A stretch of DNA of 64,000 nucleotides from SZUA-309 sp965215995 (GCA_965215995.1 OZ244128.1:5394001-5458000), one strand, 5' to 3'; counted from the first letter of the stretch, positions 44,291-53,702 are shown. The notes: generated by a model from the sequence alone, not told the origin. Program-made: numbers and translations.

Positions 44291-44996
44291 GGCAATCGTT
44301 CTCGGCGTGCTCGCCTTCCTCCTCCTGATACTCATCAGGATGCCCGCCGGTATCATCCACTCGTTCATCCCCGACGGCAGCCAGGTGAGCATGCTGAGCT
44401 TGGAGGGAACCCTTTGGCGCGGCAGCGGTGAACTCATTATCCAAGGCGTCAACACCGGCATGCTCAGCTGGTCGGTACGACCTGTCACATTTCTGAAAGG
44501 ACGGGCTGGCTATGATCTCAAGCTGACCGGGGCAGGCACGGATATCGATGCCAGCGTGGAGGCAGGCCTGGTTGGCACACAGGGAGCCCTCGACGGTCGC
44601 GTGGATGGTGCTTTCGTCAATCGATGGCTCGCGCCCTACCATATCGAGCTCAGCGGTGTGTTCAACCTGGTGGCGGTGAACCTGAGTCTGGAGAGCAGGT
44701 CTTTGACCGCGTTGGATGGACGTCTCACCTGGGATGGCGGCCCGATTCGATATCGTTTGTCAGGAAATGTGCATGATTCTGTGCTGCCACCGATGACGGC
44801 CGATCTGGGTCCAGGCCCCGAAGCCGTGGCCTATGCGGCGGGTGAGTCGACGCCGCTTCTGCACGCAGCTCTGGGCGACAACGGGTTCGCCCGGATCGGA
44901 GTGACCAAATACCTGACGAGAATGCTCGGACAACCCTGGCCAGGAGGTGACCCGGATCACGCTGTGGTGCTGGAGGTCGAGGAGCAAGTTTTTTAA
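44283..44996 (+). CDS. gspN: Type II secretion system protein N
   Basis: Accessory inner-membrane protein of the type II secretion apparatus. It has a single N-terminal transmembrane segment (about 4-20, IVLGVLAFLLLILIR) and a periplasmic part with the family elements SLEGTLWRGSGE near residue 40, a repeat-like beta structure and a C-terminal segment before RMLGQPWP. The start ATG 44283 lies inside the end of dapE; the frame opens further upstream in dapE but that text is not GspN-like. The call rests mainly on this pattern and on gspC and gspD immediately after it. Confidence 0.82.
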   Translation: MRKAIVLGVLAFLLLILIRMPAGIIHSFIPDGSQVSMLSLEGTLWRGSGELIIQGVNTGMLSWSVRPVTFLKGRAGYDLKLTGAGTDIDASVEAGLVGTQGALDGRVDGAFVNRWLAPYHIELSGVFNLVAVNLSLESRSLTALDGRLTWDGGPIRYRLSGNVHDSVLPPMTADLGPGPEAVAYAAGESTPLLHAALGDNGFARIGVTKYLTRMLGQPWPGGDPDHAVVLEVEEQVF

Positions 44997-45101
44997 GATC
45001 CTTGAGGATCCAGTCCTATGTTTTTCAGGGACTTAAGAGGACAATTAAAGCTGGTCGGATACTTTGAAGCCGGCCAGCCGAAAACAGAGTAAAGAGACCG
45101 C
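44997..45101. other. Short spacer between gspN and gspC
   Basis: Contains a small hairpin GATCC-TTGA-GGATC just after the gspN stop. No T-run follows, so I do not call it a terminator. Confidence 0.4.
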
Positions 45102-45992
45102 GTGGGACCGAGCGAACTAGCCGGCAAGCTGGTGGAACCTGCCCGATGGATCATCATCATGGGCATCGCCTTCACCCTGGCCAACAATGTGCTCTTCTTC
45201 ATAGCGCCGCCCGAACAGGCAGCTGCTACGAGCTCGGCTGCCCGACAGGCAGTGCGAACCCCTGATACCCGCCCGGCAGTCAGCATCAACGCCATCCTGA
45301 ATCGCAACCTGTTCGGTGAGGCCGGTGAGTCGGCGGTCGTCGATACCGGCCTGCCGGCGGTCGAAACCCGTCTGCCTCTGGAATTGCTCGGCGTGTTCGT
45401 GGCCGACGAAGAGTCGGATTCAGCCGCCATCGTCGCCCAGAAAGGCAAGGCCGGTCTGCTCTACGTCGTCGGTGAAAAGGTGCCTGGCAATGCGGAGCTC
45501 CTGGAGGTGCACGCCGATCACATCGTGCTGCGGCGCGCCGGGAATCGGGAGACCCTTCGTTTCCCGCAGGTTGCCTCCGGCCCGCCAGTCGCCATGCCAA
45601 CCAGCCAACAGACCACCACACCAGGAGCTGTGACAGCCGAGATGGTGCAGCCACCGGCAACGGAACCGGAAACGCCACGGGATTTCGTGGCCAGCTACCG
45701 GGAGCGGATCGATGCGGATCCGGAAGGCACACTGAAGGAAATTGGAATCACGCCGGTCAGCCAGGGCAGTGCTCAGGGTTACCGGCTGGACAGCGCAGCG
45801 GCGAGCTCACCTTATCTGAGCCAGACGGGGCTGCAGCCCGGAGACGTGGTGCTGTCCGTAAACGGCCAACCGGTTGGAAACATCCAACAGGATCGGCATC
45901 AGCTTGATAACATCCTGGCCGAAGGCTCTGCCCGGATCGAAGTACAGCGGGGAACCCGGCGGTTTTTCGTCACCGCCTCACTTAAGCAATGA
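45102..45992 (+). CDS. gspC: Type II secretion system protein C
   Basis: Inner-membrane protein whose periplasmic part connects the platform to the GspD secretin. One transmembrane segment at about 17-36, an HR domain (about 60-140, NAILNRNLFGEAGE to LRRAGNRETLRF), a Pro/Thr-rich linker and a C-terminal PDZ domain (about 200-296, with GLQPGDVVLSVNGQPVGN). GTG start. At 296 residues it is typical. gspD overlaps it by 4 nt. Confidence 0.92.
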   Translation: MGPSELAGKLVEPARWIIIMGIAFTLANNVLFFIAPPEQAAATSSAARQAVRTPDTRPAVSINAILNRNLFGEAGESAVVDTGLPAVETRLPLELLGVFVADEESDSAAIVAQKGKAGLLYVVGEKVPGNAELLEVHADHIVLRRAGNRETLRFPQVASGPPVAMPTSQQTTTPGAVTAEMVQPPATEPETPRDFVASYRERIDADPEGTLKEIGITPVSQGSAQGYRLDSAAASSPYLSQTGLQPGDVVLSVNGQPVGNIQQDRHQLDNILAEGSARIEVQRGTRRFFVTASLKQ

Positions 45993-48007
45993 ATACACTT
46001 CCGATTGACAAGCGCGCAAACTGGCGCCGCTGGCCGCCGACTGCGCTGCTGATGGCAATGCTGATGCTGATGCTGATGCTGATAGGTACGAGCGCCATGC
46101 CAACCTTTGCCGCTACCGCGCAGAACGGCAATGGCAATCAGACCTGGAAGATCAACATCAAGAATGCGGACCTGAAGGAGTTCGTCGCTCAGGTGGCTGC
46201 TATTACCGGCAAGACCTTCGTCGTCGACCCGCGGGTCAAGGGCAACGTCACCGTCATCTCTTCCACCTCCATGGACCAGGATGCCGTCTACGCACTCTTC
46301 CTCAGCGTGCTACGCGTTCACAACTTCATCGCCATGCCGTCCGGAGACGTCATTCGCATCACGCCGAATGCCCAGGGCAAGCAGACACCGGGACCGGATG
46401 GCGCGCTTGGCGAGATCGCGCCCGAGGAGCTGGTGACCCGGGTGATAGCCGCTCAGAACGTGGACTCCGCGGAGCTGGTCAAGATCCTGCGGCCGCTGAT
46501 GGCGCAGTACGGGCATCTGGCGGCGGTGGCGGAGCCGAACATCGTCATTGTCAGCGACCACGCCAACAATATCCGCCGGCTGATGGCCATCATCGAGGAA
46601 ATCGACGTTGCCGAAGAGGACGAGATCGTGCTCGTGCAGCTGGAGCACACCTGGGTCGGCACCGTGGTCGCCATGCTGGAACGGGTCGCGCCCGATCAGA
46701 TTGGCCAGGCGGCGGCTGGCCCGCAGCGGATCAACATCGTCGCGAACGAACGCAACAACTCCCTGGTGGTGCGTGGCAAGTCGCGACCGGTTGCCGAGCT
46801 TCTGAAGATCATCGCAAAGCTCGATCAGCCGGCAACGAACACCGGCTCCACTCGGGTCTTCTACCTGAGCTATGGCGATGCGCCATCGATCACCGAGGTT
46901 CTGAACGGCATCCTCTCCGACCAGTCCGACGAGGAAGGTGGTCAGGACACGCAGATCCACGCGGATGAATCGCTCAACGCCATCGTCGTTCGCGCCGACA
47001 GAGGTCGAATCACTGAGATCGAAGATATCATCGAGAAGCTGGATGTACGTCGGGCCCAGGTGCTGATCGAAGCCGCCGTGGTCGAAGTTTCCATGACCGA
47101 CACCCGGGATCTGGGCGTGGACTTCGCCGCCATCGATGAGAGTGGCGACCCCGACTCCAGTGTACCTCTCGTAACAAGCCCGCTCACTGGTGCCATCCAG
47201 AGCCTGATCGCAGGTGCGGAGGACGATGAGGGGAACGTAGATCTGCTACGCGGTCTGGTCAGCCTGGAAGAGCCAACCCTGGGCGTAGCTCAGATCGACA
47301 TGAACGGGGTCACCTTCGCGGCTACGGTTCAGGCGCTGCAGACGAATTCGAACGCCAATCTGCTGTCCACGCCAAGCATCCTGACGCTCGATAATGAGGA
47401 AGCGAAGATCGTTGTGGGTAGCGAAGTTCCTTTCCGTACGGGCTCGTTCAGCACCACCGGGGACGGTTCCCAGAACCCCTTCACCACCATTCAGCGTGAG
47501 GATGTGGGCCTGCAGCTCACCGTCACCCCGCACGTTCACGATGGTGAGACGGTGCGCCTCGAGGTCAACCAGGAGATCACCAACATCGTACCGGAGGCCC
47601 CTATCGGAAACGCCGGGTTCTCGGACGTGGTGACGTCGAAGCGCACGATCGAGACCTCCGTGCTTGCCGATGATCAGCAGACCATCATACTCGGCGGCCT
47701 GATTCGGGACGACATCACCATCAACGACAGCCGGGTGCCGTTTCTCGGCAGCATACCGGGGATCGGCTTTCTCTTCCGCAGCGAGTCCAAATCGAAAACC
47801 AAGCGCAATCTGCTCATCTTCCTGCGCCCTTCCGTGATCAGAGACAAAGCCAGCGCGGACGGCCTGACCCAGAGGAAGTACGACGAGATCTGGGAAATAG
47901 ACATCATCGTCCCAGGTGCGGCTGAAGCCCCCGGCAAACCCGAAGACCTGTTCCGTGGGCGAAGTAGAAGCAGCAGTAGCAATAAGAGTAGTCCGGGCAA
48001 TAACTGA
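45989..48007 (+). CDS. gspD: Type II secretion system secretin GspD
   Basis: Outer-membrane channel of the type II system. Signal peptide at about 1-41, then the N0 domain (WKINIKNADLKEFV), N1-N3 domains (about 125-340), the secretin domain with the VPFRTGS...REDVGLQLTVTP core, and a Ser-rich C-terminal end where some relatives bind a pilotin. At 672 residues it is normal. The signal peptide contains four exact 6-bp repeats that code for Met-Leu. No gspE-M genes follow, so the rest of the system must be elsewhere. Confidence 0.95.
   Translation: MNTLPIDKRANWRRWPPTALLMAMLMLMLMLIGTSAMPTFAATAQNGNGNQTWKINIKNADLKEFVAQVAAITGKTFVVDPRVKGNVTVISSTSMDQDAVYALFLSVLRVHNFIAMPSGDVIRITPNAQGKQTPGPDGALGEIAPEELVTRVIAAQNVDSAELVKILRPLMAQYGHLAAVAEPNIVIVSDHANNIRRLMAIIEEIDVAEEDEIVLVQLEHTWVGTVVAMLERVAPDQIGQAAAGPQRINIVANERNNSLVVRGKSRPVAELLKIIAKLDQPATNTGSTRVFYLSYGDAPSITEVLNGILSDQSDEEGGQDTQIHADESLNAIVVRADRGRITEIEDIIEKLDVRRAQVLIEAAVVEVSMTDTRDLGVDFAAIDESGDPDSSVPLVTSPLTGAIQSLIAGAEDDEGNVDLLRGLVSLEEPTLGVAQIDMNGVTFAATVQALQTNSNANLLSTPSILTLDNEEAKIVVGSEVPFRTGSFSTTGDGSQNPFTTIQREDVGLQLTVTPHVHDGETVRLEVNQEITNIVPEAPIGNAGFSDVVTSKRTIETSVLADDQQTIILGGLIRDDITINDSRVPFLGSIPGIGFLFRSESKSKTKRNLLIFLRPSVIRDKASADGLTQRKYDEIWEIDIIVPGAAEAPGKPEDLFRGRSRSSSSNKSSPGNN
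46058..46081. repeat. Hexanucleotide repeat in the gspD signal peptide
   Basis: Four tandem ATGCTG copies code for a Met-Leu run in the hydrophobic core of the signal peptide. A change in copy number would keep the frame and alter only the core length. Confidence 0.8.
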
Positions 48008-48032
48008 TCCGGCCACCAGTCGATCGTGATGC

Positions 48033-50423
48033 ATGCGTAGGCTGAAGGCCCTCGGTTATCGGATCAGCCGAAGGGTCATCGGCTGGCTCGTCCGGCCTCA
48101 GCTTGCCGGGACCGAAGCAGAACTCCAGCTTGCCACCGCCGATGGGGCGGAATCGCCGAACACCGACAACTTCATCTACGTGATGGACTCCCGCTCCCTC
48201 TCGGACCTCGTCGTGGTCGATCTCGTCTGCGAGCGGCTGGAGATGCCCGGCCCTCTCGAACCCATCGAGTATTCAGAGCATACGGAGGAGCGCCGGTTCT
48301 TCTTCCTCAATCGTTCTGCCGGAGGCTGGTTTCGCAAGGACACCATGCAGACCTACTCGGAGCGCATGGTCAGGATCCTCGCCAACGTGGACGAGAACTG
48401 CGAAACCGCCCTGTTGCCCGTCGCCGTGTTCTGGGGGCGAGCACCACAGAAGGAAGGCTCGCTTTGGCGCGCCATGATGTCCGAGAACTGGTCGGTGACC
48501 TCGCGGCTGAAGCGACTGGCGAACCTGATCTTCAGCCGCAAGCACATCGTGGTCTCTTACGGCACCCCCATTCCGCTGAAGGAACTGGCCAGAGCGGAAG
48601 ACAACCGGGTGGTACGCCGTGCTGCCAGGCTGCTCCGGGTGCGCCTGAGAAATCAGCGGGTGGCCACGCTCGGTCCCGATTTCTCGCACCAGCGGACCCT
48701 TGCCGACCAGATTCTCGCCAGCCGCGCCGTCCGCACGGCTATCGAAGGTTCTGAGCTGAAACCTACCCAAGCCGAGAGACGAGCCCGGAAAGCGGTGCAG
48801 AGCATCGCTTCAAACATGTCCTTCCCGACAATCCGCGTTCTGTCACGCCTCCTGACCTGGTTTTGGCAGGAAATCTACGACGGAGTGGAAGTTCACGGCA
48901 TACCTCGTGTGCAACGGGTCGCGGAAAGCCACACGGTGGTGTACGTACCCTCGCACCGCAGTCACATTGACTACCTGCTGCTCTCCTACCTGCTGTTCTA
49001 TCGCGGCCTGATGATTCCGCACATCGCCGCCGGTGATAACCTCGACATGCCGGTGGTCGGCAGCGTCCTCCGGCGAGGCGGCGCCTTCTTCATGCGGCGT
49101 CAGTTTCGCGACGACCCGATTTACGCCGCCGTGTTCTCGGAATATCTCTATCAGGTCTACCGTCGCGGGCACTGTGTGGAGTACTTTCCTGAGGGTGGCC
49201 GCTCCAGAACCGGTCGCCTGCTGCCAGCCCGGCTCGGTCTGATCAAGATGACGCTCGACTGCCATGAACGTGGCGTTCCCCGGCCACTTGCCCTGGTGCC
49301 CGTGTACTTCGGTTACGAGAAGCTCATCGAAGCATCAAGCTACTTAGACGAGCTGCGCGGCACCGAGAAAAAGCGTGAAAGCGTCGCCGACATTTTCAGA
49401 AGCTTGAGACTGGTTCGCGACGACTTCGGCAAGGTGGACGTGAACTTCGGTGAGCCCATTGTGGTTGACGACTGGATTGGCGACGGGCGGGACAACCCAC
49501 CTTTCGAGCTTGGCCAGGAGGTGATGCTTCGAATCAACGAGGCCGCCTCCATCAACCCGGTCAACCTCATCGCCCTGGTCACCCTGTCCACACCTCGATT
49601 CGCCGTCGACGAAACACGGCTCATCGAGCAGATCGATTGCTATCTGGACCTGTTTCGAGCTGATGCGGCCCGGCACGATTTCACCGTCACCAGCATGAGC
49701 GGTGCAGAGGTCGTCCGCTATGTGGAACAGCTCGGCATGATCAAGCGGGAACATCACGAGTTCGGCGACATTCTCTGCCACGATCCCTTCAATGCGGTGC
49801 TGATGACCTGGTACCGCAACAACATTGCTCATACGCTGGCACTACCTGCCCTCATTGCCTGCCTAGTGCATCGTCGTCGTCGTCCGCTCAACAAGCTGGC
49901 GCTCTGCACCATGGTCGACACGGTCTTTCCTTACATCGCTGAAGAGCTATACGTCCGGGTCGATTCAACGGCCACCGATCGCTGGCTCACACACCTGGTG
50001 GAACTGGGCCTGCTGGAGCTGCATCCGACGGGTGGTTACCTGGCCCCACCGGCAGGTGATCCCAATCAGCACAGGCTCGAGCTGCTGTCGACCATCATCC
50101 AGCCAACACTGGAACGGCTCTACATCGTGATTGCGCTGCTCGCCAGTGCGGCCGAACCAGGCAGCGCGCGTACCCGGGAATCTCTGCAAGACGACAGCCG
50201 GAAGATCGCCCAGAAGATGAGCCGAATCTACGGGTTGAACGCGCCGGAATTTTTCGATGCCCGGCTGTTCAATCTGTTCATCGACAAGCTGATGGCCGAT
50301 GGCCACATCAGCGAGCGGGAGGACGGCACGCTCAGCCATACGTCAATGGTGGATGCGGTTCTGAAAGCCGCTCAAGCGGTCATAAACCCGGAGTTCCGCT
50401 ACGCCATATTGAGAGAAGGCTGA
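48033..50423 (+). CDS. plsB: Glycerol-3-phosphate 1-O-acyltransferase PlsB
   Basis: Membrane-bound first enzyme of phospholipid synthesis, using acyl-ACP or acyl-CoA. The four acyltransferase motifs are in order: HRSHIDYLLLSY (HX4D, near residue 311), GGAFFMRRQFRD, FPEGGRSRTGR and VPVYFGYEKL. At 796 residues it is the long PlsB type (E. coli 807), not the short PlsC/PlsY type. It follows gspD after 25 nt, in the same direction, but is probably a separate unit. Substrate choice cannot be read here. Confidence 0.95.
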   Translation: MRRLKALGYRISRRVIGWLVRPQLAGTEAELQLATADGAESPNTDNFIYVMDSRSLSDLVVVDLVCERLEMPGPLEPIEYSEHTEERRFFFLNRSAGGWFRKDTMQTYSERMVRILANVDENCETALLPVAVFWGRAPQKEGSLWRAMMSENWSVTSRLKRLANLIFSRKHIVVSYGTPIPLKELARAEDNRVVRRAARLLRVRLRNQRVATLGPDFSHQRTLADQILASRAVRTAIEGSELKPTQAERRARKAVQSIASNMSFPTIRVLSRLLTWFWQEIYDGVEVHGIPRVQRVAESHTVVYVPSHRSHIDYLLLSYLLFYRGLMIPHIAAGDNLDMPVVGSVLRRGGAFFMRRQFRDDPIYAAVFSEYLYQVYRRGHCVEYFPEGGRSRTGRLLPARLGLIKMTLDCHERGVPRPLALVPVYFGYEKLIEASSYLDELRGTEKKRESVADIFRSLRLVRDDFGKVDVNFGEPIVVDDWIGDGRDNPPFELGQEVMLRINEAASINPVNLIALVTLSTPRFAVDETRLIEQIDCYLDLFRADAARHDFTVTSMSGAEVVRYVEQLGMIKREHHEFGDILCHDPFNAVLMTWYRNNIAHTLALPALIACLVHRRRRPLNKLALCTMVDTVFPYIAEELYVRVDSTATDRWLTHLVELGLLELHPTGGYLAPPAGDPNQHRLELLSTIIQPTLERLYIVIALLASAAEPGSARTRESLQDDSRKIAQKMSRIYGLNAPEFFDARLFNLFIDKLMADGHISEREDGTLSHTSMVDAVLKAAQAVINPEFRYAILREG

Positions 50424-50429
50424 TCCGCC

Positions 50430-51131
50430 TCACCCTCGAGCAACACCTCTATAGATGTCGTAGCGGACGGTATGTCCCTTGAGGCTCCAGTCAGGCGTCC
50501 TCACCACCGGATCTTTCAGCCGGCGTTTCAGCACCACCCGCGAACGGGCAGCCGACTGGGCCAACGCGATGAGATCCGCCTCGAAAGGGACCGGGGGTTG
50601 TGCTGATTGCGAGAGCAAGGCGGCAAGATACTGCATACGTTTACCTGGCAATGCCTTTTTTCGACGCCCCGGAAACATGGGGTCCAGATAGACCACATCG
50701 TAGACGGGCTCGGCAGCCAGGACTGCCCGGCAGTCCGCCAGCGTCGCAGTCACCCCAGCCGTGCCGATTCTGCGGACCAGGTCTTTCAGCAGCGCCCAGA
50801 GCATGGGTTCCCGCTCGACGATGTCCACGACCGCCCCCCTGCGTGAGAGCGCCATGGCATCCACACCCAGGCCACCCATTGCATCGAGGACCCGGAGCCC
50901 TGTGACCGGCAATCCGCAGGCGCGACCCAACAGGAACTCCCCGGACAGGCGTCTGTCTATCTCCCGCTCGCTGACAAATACGCCCTGCCGATCAGTCACC
51001 CGCCGCAATTGCAGCAAATCGTCTTCGAAGGACAGGTAAAAACCAGCGTCGGGCTCGGAAATACGCTCATACTCACCGATCATCTCCCTAAGCAGCGCTT
51101 CAGCGTCCGGAGCGCAAACGATCCCGATCAT
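50430..51131 (-). CDS. rsmJ: 16S rRNA (guanine(1516)-N(2))-methyltransferase RsmJ
   Basis: SAM-dependent enzyme that methylates G1516 in the small-subunit rRNA. Rossmann-type motif VLDAMGGLGVDAMALS near residue 82 and the RsmJ segment YLDPMFPGRRKKALPGKRMQYL near residue 150 are diagnostic. At 233 residues it is normal. It converges with plsB (6 nt between stops) and lies 21 nt after tsaB. Confidence 0.93.
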   Translation of the reverse strand: MIGIVCAPDAEALLREMIGEYERISEPDAGFYLSFEDDLLQLRRVTDRQGVFVSEREIDRRLSGEFLLGRACGLPVTGLRVLDAMGGLGVDAMALSRRGAVVDIVEREPMLWALLKDLVRRIGTAGVTATLADCRAVLAAEPVYDVVYLDPMFPGRRKKALPGKRMQYLAALLSQSAQPPVPFEADLIALAQSAARSRVVLKRRLKDPVVRTPDWSLKGHTVRYDIYRGVARG

Positions 51132-51152
51132 GTCGGTACGTTCACGATACGC

Positions 51153-51818
51153 CTAAGGAGATTTGCGCCACGGTGAATCGCCGCTGAAGTACTCCGGCAA
51201 GCCTGCCTCTACGGGGACCGACTCGTTGTCGGCGAGCATTCTCCCGGCCACATCCAGCACCGCTTGCGCGTCAGCCGCAGGCGTCTCGACAAACTCCCCG
51301 GTCCACCAGCCCGGTCGCTCACCAACCAATGGCCAGCTGGCGAGCACTTCCGGGAGCTCGGGTCGTGATTCACAGAGCGCGTCATCGGCACACATGCGCA
51401 CGCCCGATTCAGTCCGGGCATAGGCGGCAAGGTAGTAGAGGTCACGCCTGGAGCGAATAGCGCTGAGCACACCTTCAGCACCTGCCAGGTGTTGAAACGC
51501 AGCAGTAGCGAGTGCCTCGGAGGAAGACACCCGAACGATCTCCGCATTTGCTGCCAATGCTATGGCCTGTGCTGCCGAGGCAGCAATCCTCACGCCGGTA
51601 AACGATCCCGGCCCCCGCCCGAAGGCGACCATATCGATGGCATCCAGGAGCGCTGGTTGGCTGAGACCGGCCTCTTTGCGCAGCGCTTCCAGCATGGGCA
51701 ACAGCCTTTCGTTGTGCTTCTTCTGTACATGCTCCGAACGTACGAAGCGGTTACCATCCATCCAGAGGCCAACGGAGCAGACCGCGCCGGAAGTTTCTAT
51801 CGCCAGCAGATTGACCAT
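51153..51818 (-). CDS. tsaB: tRNA threonylcarbamoyladenosine biosynthesis protein TsaB
   Basis: ASKHA-fold partner of TsaD, needed with TsaE for t6A37 on ANN-decoding tRNAs. The N-terminal LLAIETSGAVCSVGLW and GRGPGSFTGVRIAAS near residue 69 are typical; it lacks the TsaD metal site. At 221 residues it is a normal length. It starts 12 nt before the reading frame of moeA on the opposite strand, so the two genes diverge with almost no spacer. Confidence 0.94.
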   Translation of the reverse strand: MVNLLAIETSGAVCSVGLWMDGNRFVRSEHVQKKHNERLLPMLEALRKEAGLSQPALLDAIDMVAFGRGPGSFTGVRIAASAAQAIALAANAEIVRVSSSEALATAAFQHLAGAEGVLSAIRSRRDLYYLAAYARTESGVRMCADDALCESRPELPEVLASWPLVGERPGWWTGEFVETPAADAQAVLDVAGRMLADNESVPVEAGLPEYFSGDSPWRKSP

Positions 51819-51916
51819 CGAGGTATGTTATCCAAGCCGTAGATCTCTCGGAAGCACTGCGCCGAATCCTCGAGCAGGTTTCCCCAGTACCCGACACAGA
51901 TTCAGCAACCGTCCCG

Positions 51917-53053
51917 GTGGGGATCGCGGGACTGGCCGGACGGGTGGCGGCGGAAGACGTTGCCGCGCCTGTCAGCCTGCCGCCTTTTCACAGTTCCGCC
52001 ATGGACGGATACGCCTGCAGGCACTCTGACCTGGCAGAGAGCGTTAGCCTCAGCCTGATTGGCGAAAGTCTGGCCGGCCATCCTTTCTGTGGCGCGATTG
52101 CCGAGGGTCAGTGCATCAGGATTACCACAGGGGCAGCTGTTCCGGACAGCGCAGATACGGTGGTCATCCAGGAAAACACAGAGCTTGAAGGGGATCTCGT
52201 CACGTTGACTGAAGTCCCGGCAGCCGGTGCGAACATACGGGCTGTCGGTCATGATGTGCGGCAGGGTGAGCGCATCGCCAGACGCGGACAGCTGCTGAAC
52301 CCTATGGACCTTGGCTGGATCGCTGCCTGTGGTGTGCAATCGGTAACCACATTCAGGTTACCGCGGGTCGCTGTCTTCTCCACCGGTGATGAGTTGGTGG
52401 AGCCTGGTGGAAAGCTGCAGGATGGCCAGATATTCGATTCGAATCGGTTCGCCGTCGCGGCACTGCTTTCTTATCTTCCCGCCGAGGTGACGAACCTCGG
52501 CATTCTGCCGGACGATCCCTCTGCCATCGAGCAGGCGTTGATGGGGGCGGCCAAGTCACATGACCTGCTGCTCACCTCGGGTGGTGTCTCTGTGGGTGAC
52601 GCGGACTACGTGAAGGAGGTGGTGGAATCGCTGGGTGCCCTGACGCTCTGGCGCATGAACCTGAAGCCCGGCAAGCCACTCGCTTTTGGTCGGGTGGGAG
52701 AGGTACCTTTCCTGGGACTGCCCGGTAACCCTGTCTCGACCATCGTCACCTTTATGCTCATCGCCCGGCCGGTGGTCATGAAGCTGGCGGGTGCAGTGAT
52801 TCGCGACCCGCTGACACAGCGAGCAAGGCTCTCATCCCCTATTCGGCACAATCCAGGCCGTGAGGAGTATCAGCGGGGCATCCTGAGTATCGAAGGAGAC
52901 GCGGCACGGGTTGCAGTCTCAGGAGATCAGAGCTCCAACCGCCTGGCGACTTTCAGCGGCGCGAACTGCCTGATCAGAATACCAAAAGAATCAACTGATC
53001 TGCCGGAAGGGTCCGCTGTGGAAGTTCTGCCTTTCCATGGCCTGCTGAGCTGA
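51917..53053 (+). CDS. moeA: Molybdopterin molybdenumtransferase MoeA (start uncertain)
   Basis: Inserts molybdate into adenylylated molybdopterin. The family landmarks are FHSSAMDGYACR near the start, FSTGDELVEPGG, the TSGGVSVGDADYV motif and GLPGNPVST. At the first conventional start (GTG 51917) it has 378 residues but lacks the first helix of MoeA. That helix is clearly coded in the same frame upstream (with AVDLSEALRRILEQV), yet the frame has no ATG, GTG or TTG between a stop and 51917. ATC 51830, 6 nt after GAGG, is a possible rare start; a small sequence error after an out-of-frame ATG at 51825 would explain it too. Confidence 0.9.
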   Translation: MGIAGLAGRVAAEDVAAPVSLPPFHSSAMDGYACRHSDLAESVSLSLIGESLAGHPFCGAIAEGQCIRITTGAAVPDSADTVVIQENTELEGDLVTLTEVPAAGANIRAVGHDVRQGERIARRGQLLNPMDLGWIAACGVQSVTTFRLPRVAVFSTGDELVEPGGKLQDGQIFDSNRFAVAALLSYLPAEVTNLGILPDDPSAIEQALMGAAKSHDLLLTSGGVSVGDADYVKEVVESLGALTLWRMNLKPGKPLAFGRVGEVPFLGLPGNPVSTIVTFMLIARPVVMKLAGAVIRDPLTQRARLSSPIRHNPGREEYQRGILSIEGDAARVAVSGDQSSNRLATFSGANCLIRIPKESTDLPEGSAVEVLPFHGLLS

Positions 53054-53209
53054 CTAGGGCTCACTGAGCTGGACGCTGAGGCGTATTGCAGCGTCAGCAG
53101 GACCTAGCCGGTGGTGATCCACCGGCCGGTATCGCCATCAACGCGACGAACCCGGGGCGCCACGTACTCCTACGGAGATACGCGGCCCGTCAGGTAGAGC
53201 GAGCCGCAG
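53054..53209. other. Gap between convergent moeA and the H1-like gene
   Basis: Holds hairpins GACGCTG/CAGCGTC (about 53080-53105) and CCGGTGG-TGAT-CCACCGG (about 53108-53126). Neither has a T-run, so they are not standard Rho-independent terminators. Confidence 0.4.
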
Positions 53210-53689
53210 CTACCTGCGCTTAGCAGGTCGTCGAGCGACCGTACCCCGCTTCTTCTTAGCAGGTGCGCGCTTTTTAGCTGCCGCTCTCTTCTTGGGTGCG
53301 GCTTTCCTTTTTGCAGCGGTCTTCTTCTTAGCCGCCGGGCGCTTCCTAGCGGCCGTCTTTTTCTTCGCTGCGGCTTTCTTCTTAGCTGCGGGGCGCTTTT
53401 TGGCGGCCGTCTTTCTCTTGGCAACCTTTTTCTTAGCGGCTTTCTTCTTAGCTGGACGCTTCTTGGCAGCCTTCTTCTTGGCAGCCGGCTTGCGCTTCGC
53501 TACCGTCTTCTTCTTAGCTGTCTTCTTTTTCGCTGCAGCTTTTCGCTTCGCTGCCGGACGTTTCTTAGCGGCTACTTTGCGTTTCGCTGTGGTCTTTCTC
53601 TTTGCGGTTGCCTTCTTGGCGGTCGCTTTCTTCTTGGCGGGTGCTTTTCTGGCAGCTTTCTTTTTCGCTGCGGGCTTAGCTCTCGGCAT
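53210..53689 (-). CDS. Histone H1-like Lys/Ala-rich DNA-binding protein
   Basis: A 159-residue protein made almost entirely of Lys, Ala, Arg, Pro and Thr in short repeats of the KKKAAAK/KRPAAKK type, from end to end and with no globular domain. Such proteins resemble the C-terminal tail of eukaryotic histone H1 and bacterial AlgP (AlgR3)/Hc-like proteins, which bind DNA through charge. ATG 53689 with GAGGAG 7 nt upstream was chosen; TTG 53692 is in the same frame. The repeats are low in DNA identity but regular, which allows copy-number change. It stands alone between two converging and parallel genes, with an A/T-rich upstream region. Confidence 0.88.
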   Translation of the reverse strand: MPRAKPAAKKKAARKAPAKKKATAKKATAKRKTTAKRKVAAKKRPAAKRKAAAKKKTAKKKTVAKRKPAAKKKAAKKRPAKKKAAKKKVAKRKTAAKKRPAAKKKAAAKKKTAARKRPAAKKKTAAKRKAAPKKRAAAKKRAPAKKKRGTVARRPAKRR

Positions 53690-53696
53690 CAAGAAT

Positions 53697-53702
53697 CTCC
53701 TC
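53697..53702 (-). promoter_or_regulatory. Ribosome binding site of the H1-like gene
   Basis: GAGGAG, 7 nt before ATG 53689; supports that the repetitive frame is really translated. Confidence 0.65.

Noticed and set aside
53210..53689. H1-like frame as mere low-complexity artefact
   Set aside because: Kept as a gene because of the GAGGAG site, an uninterrupted frame and the known protein type.
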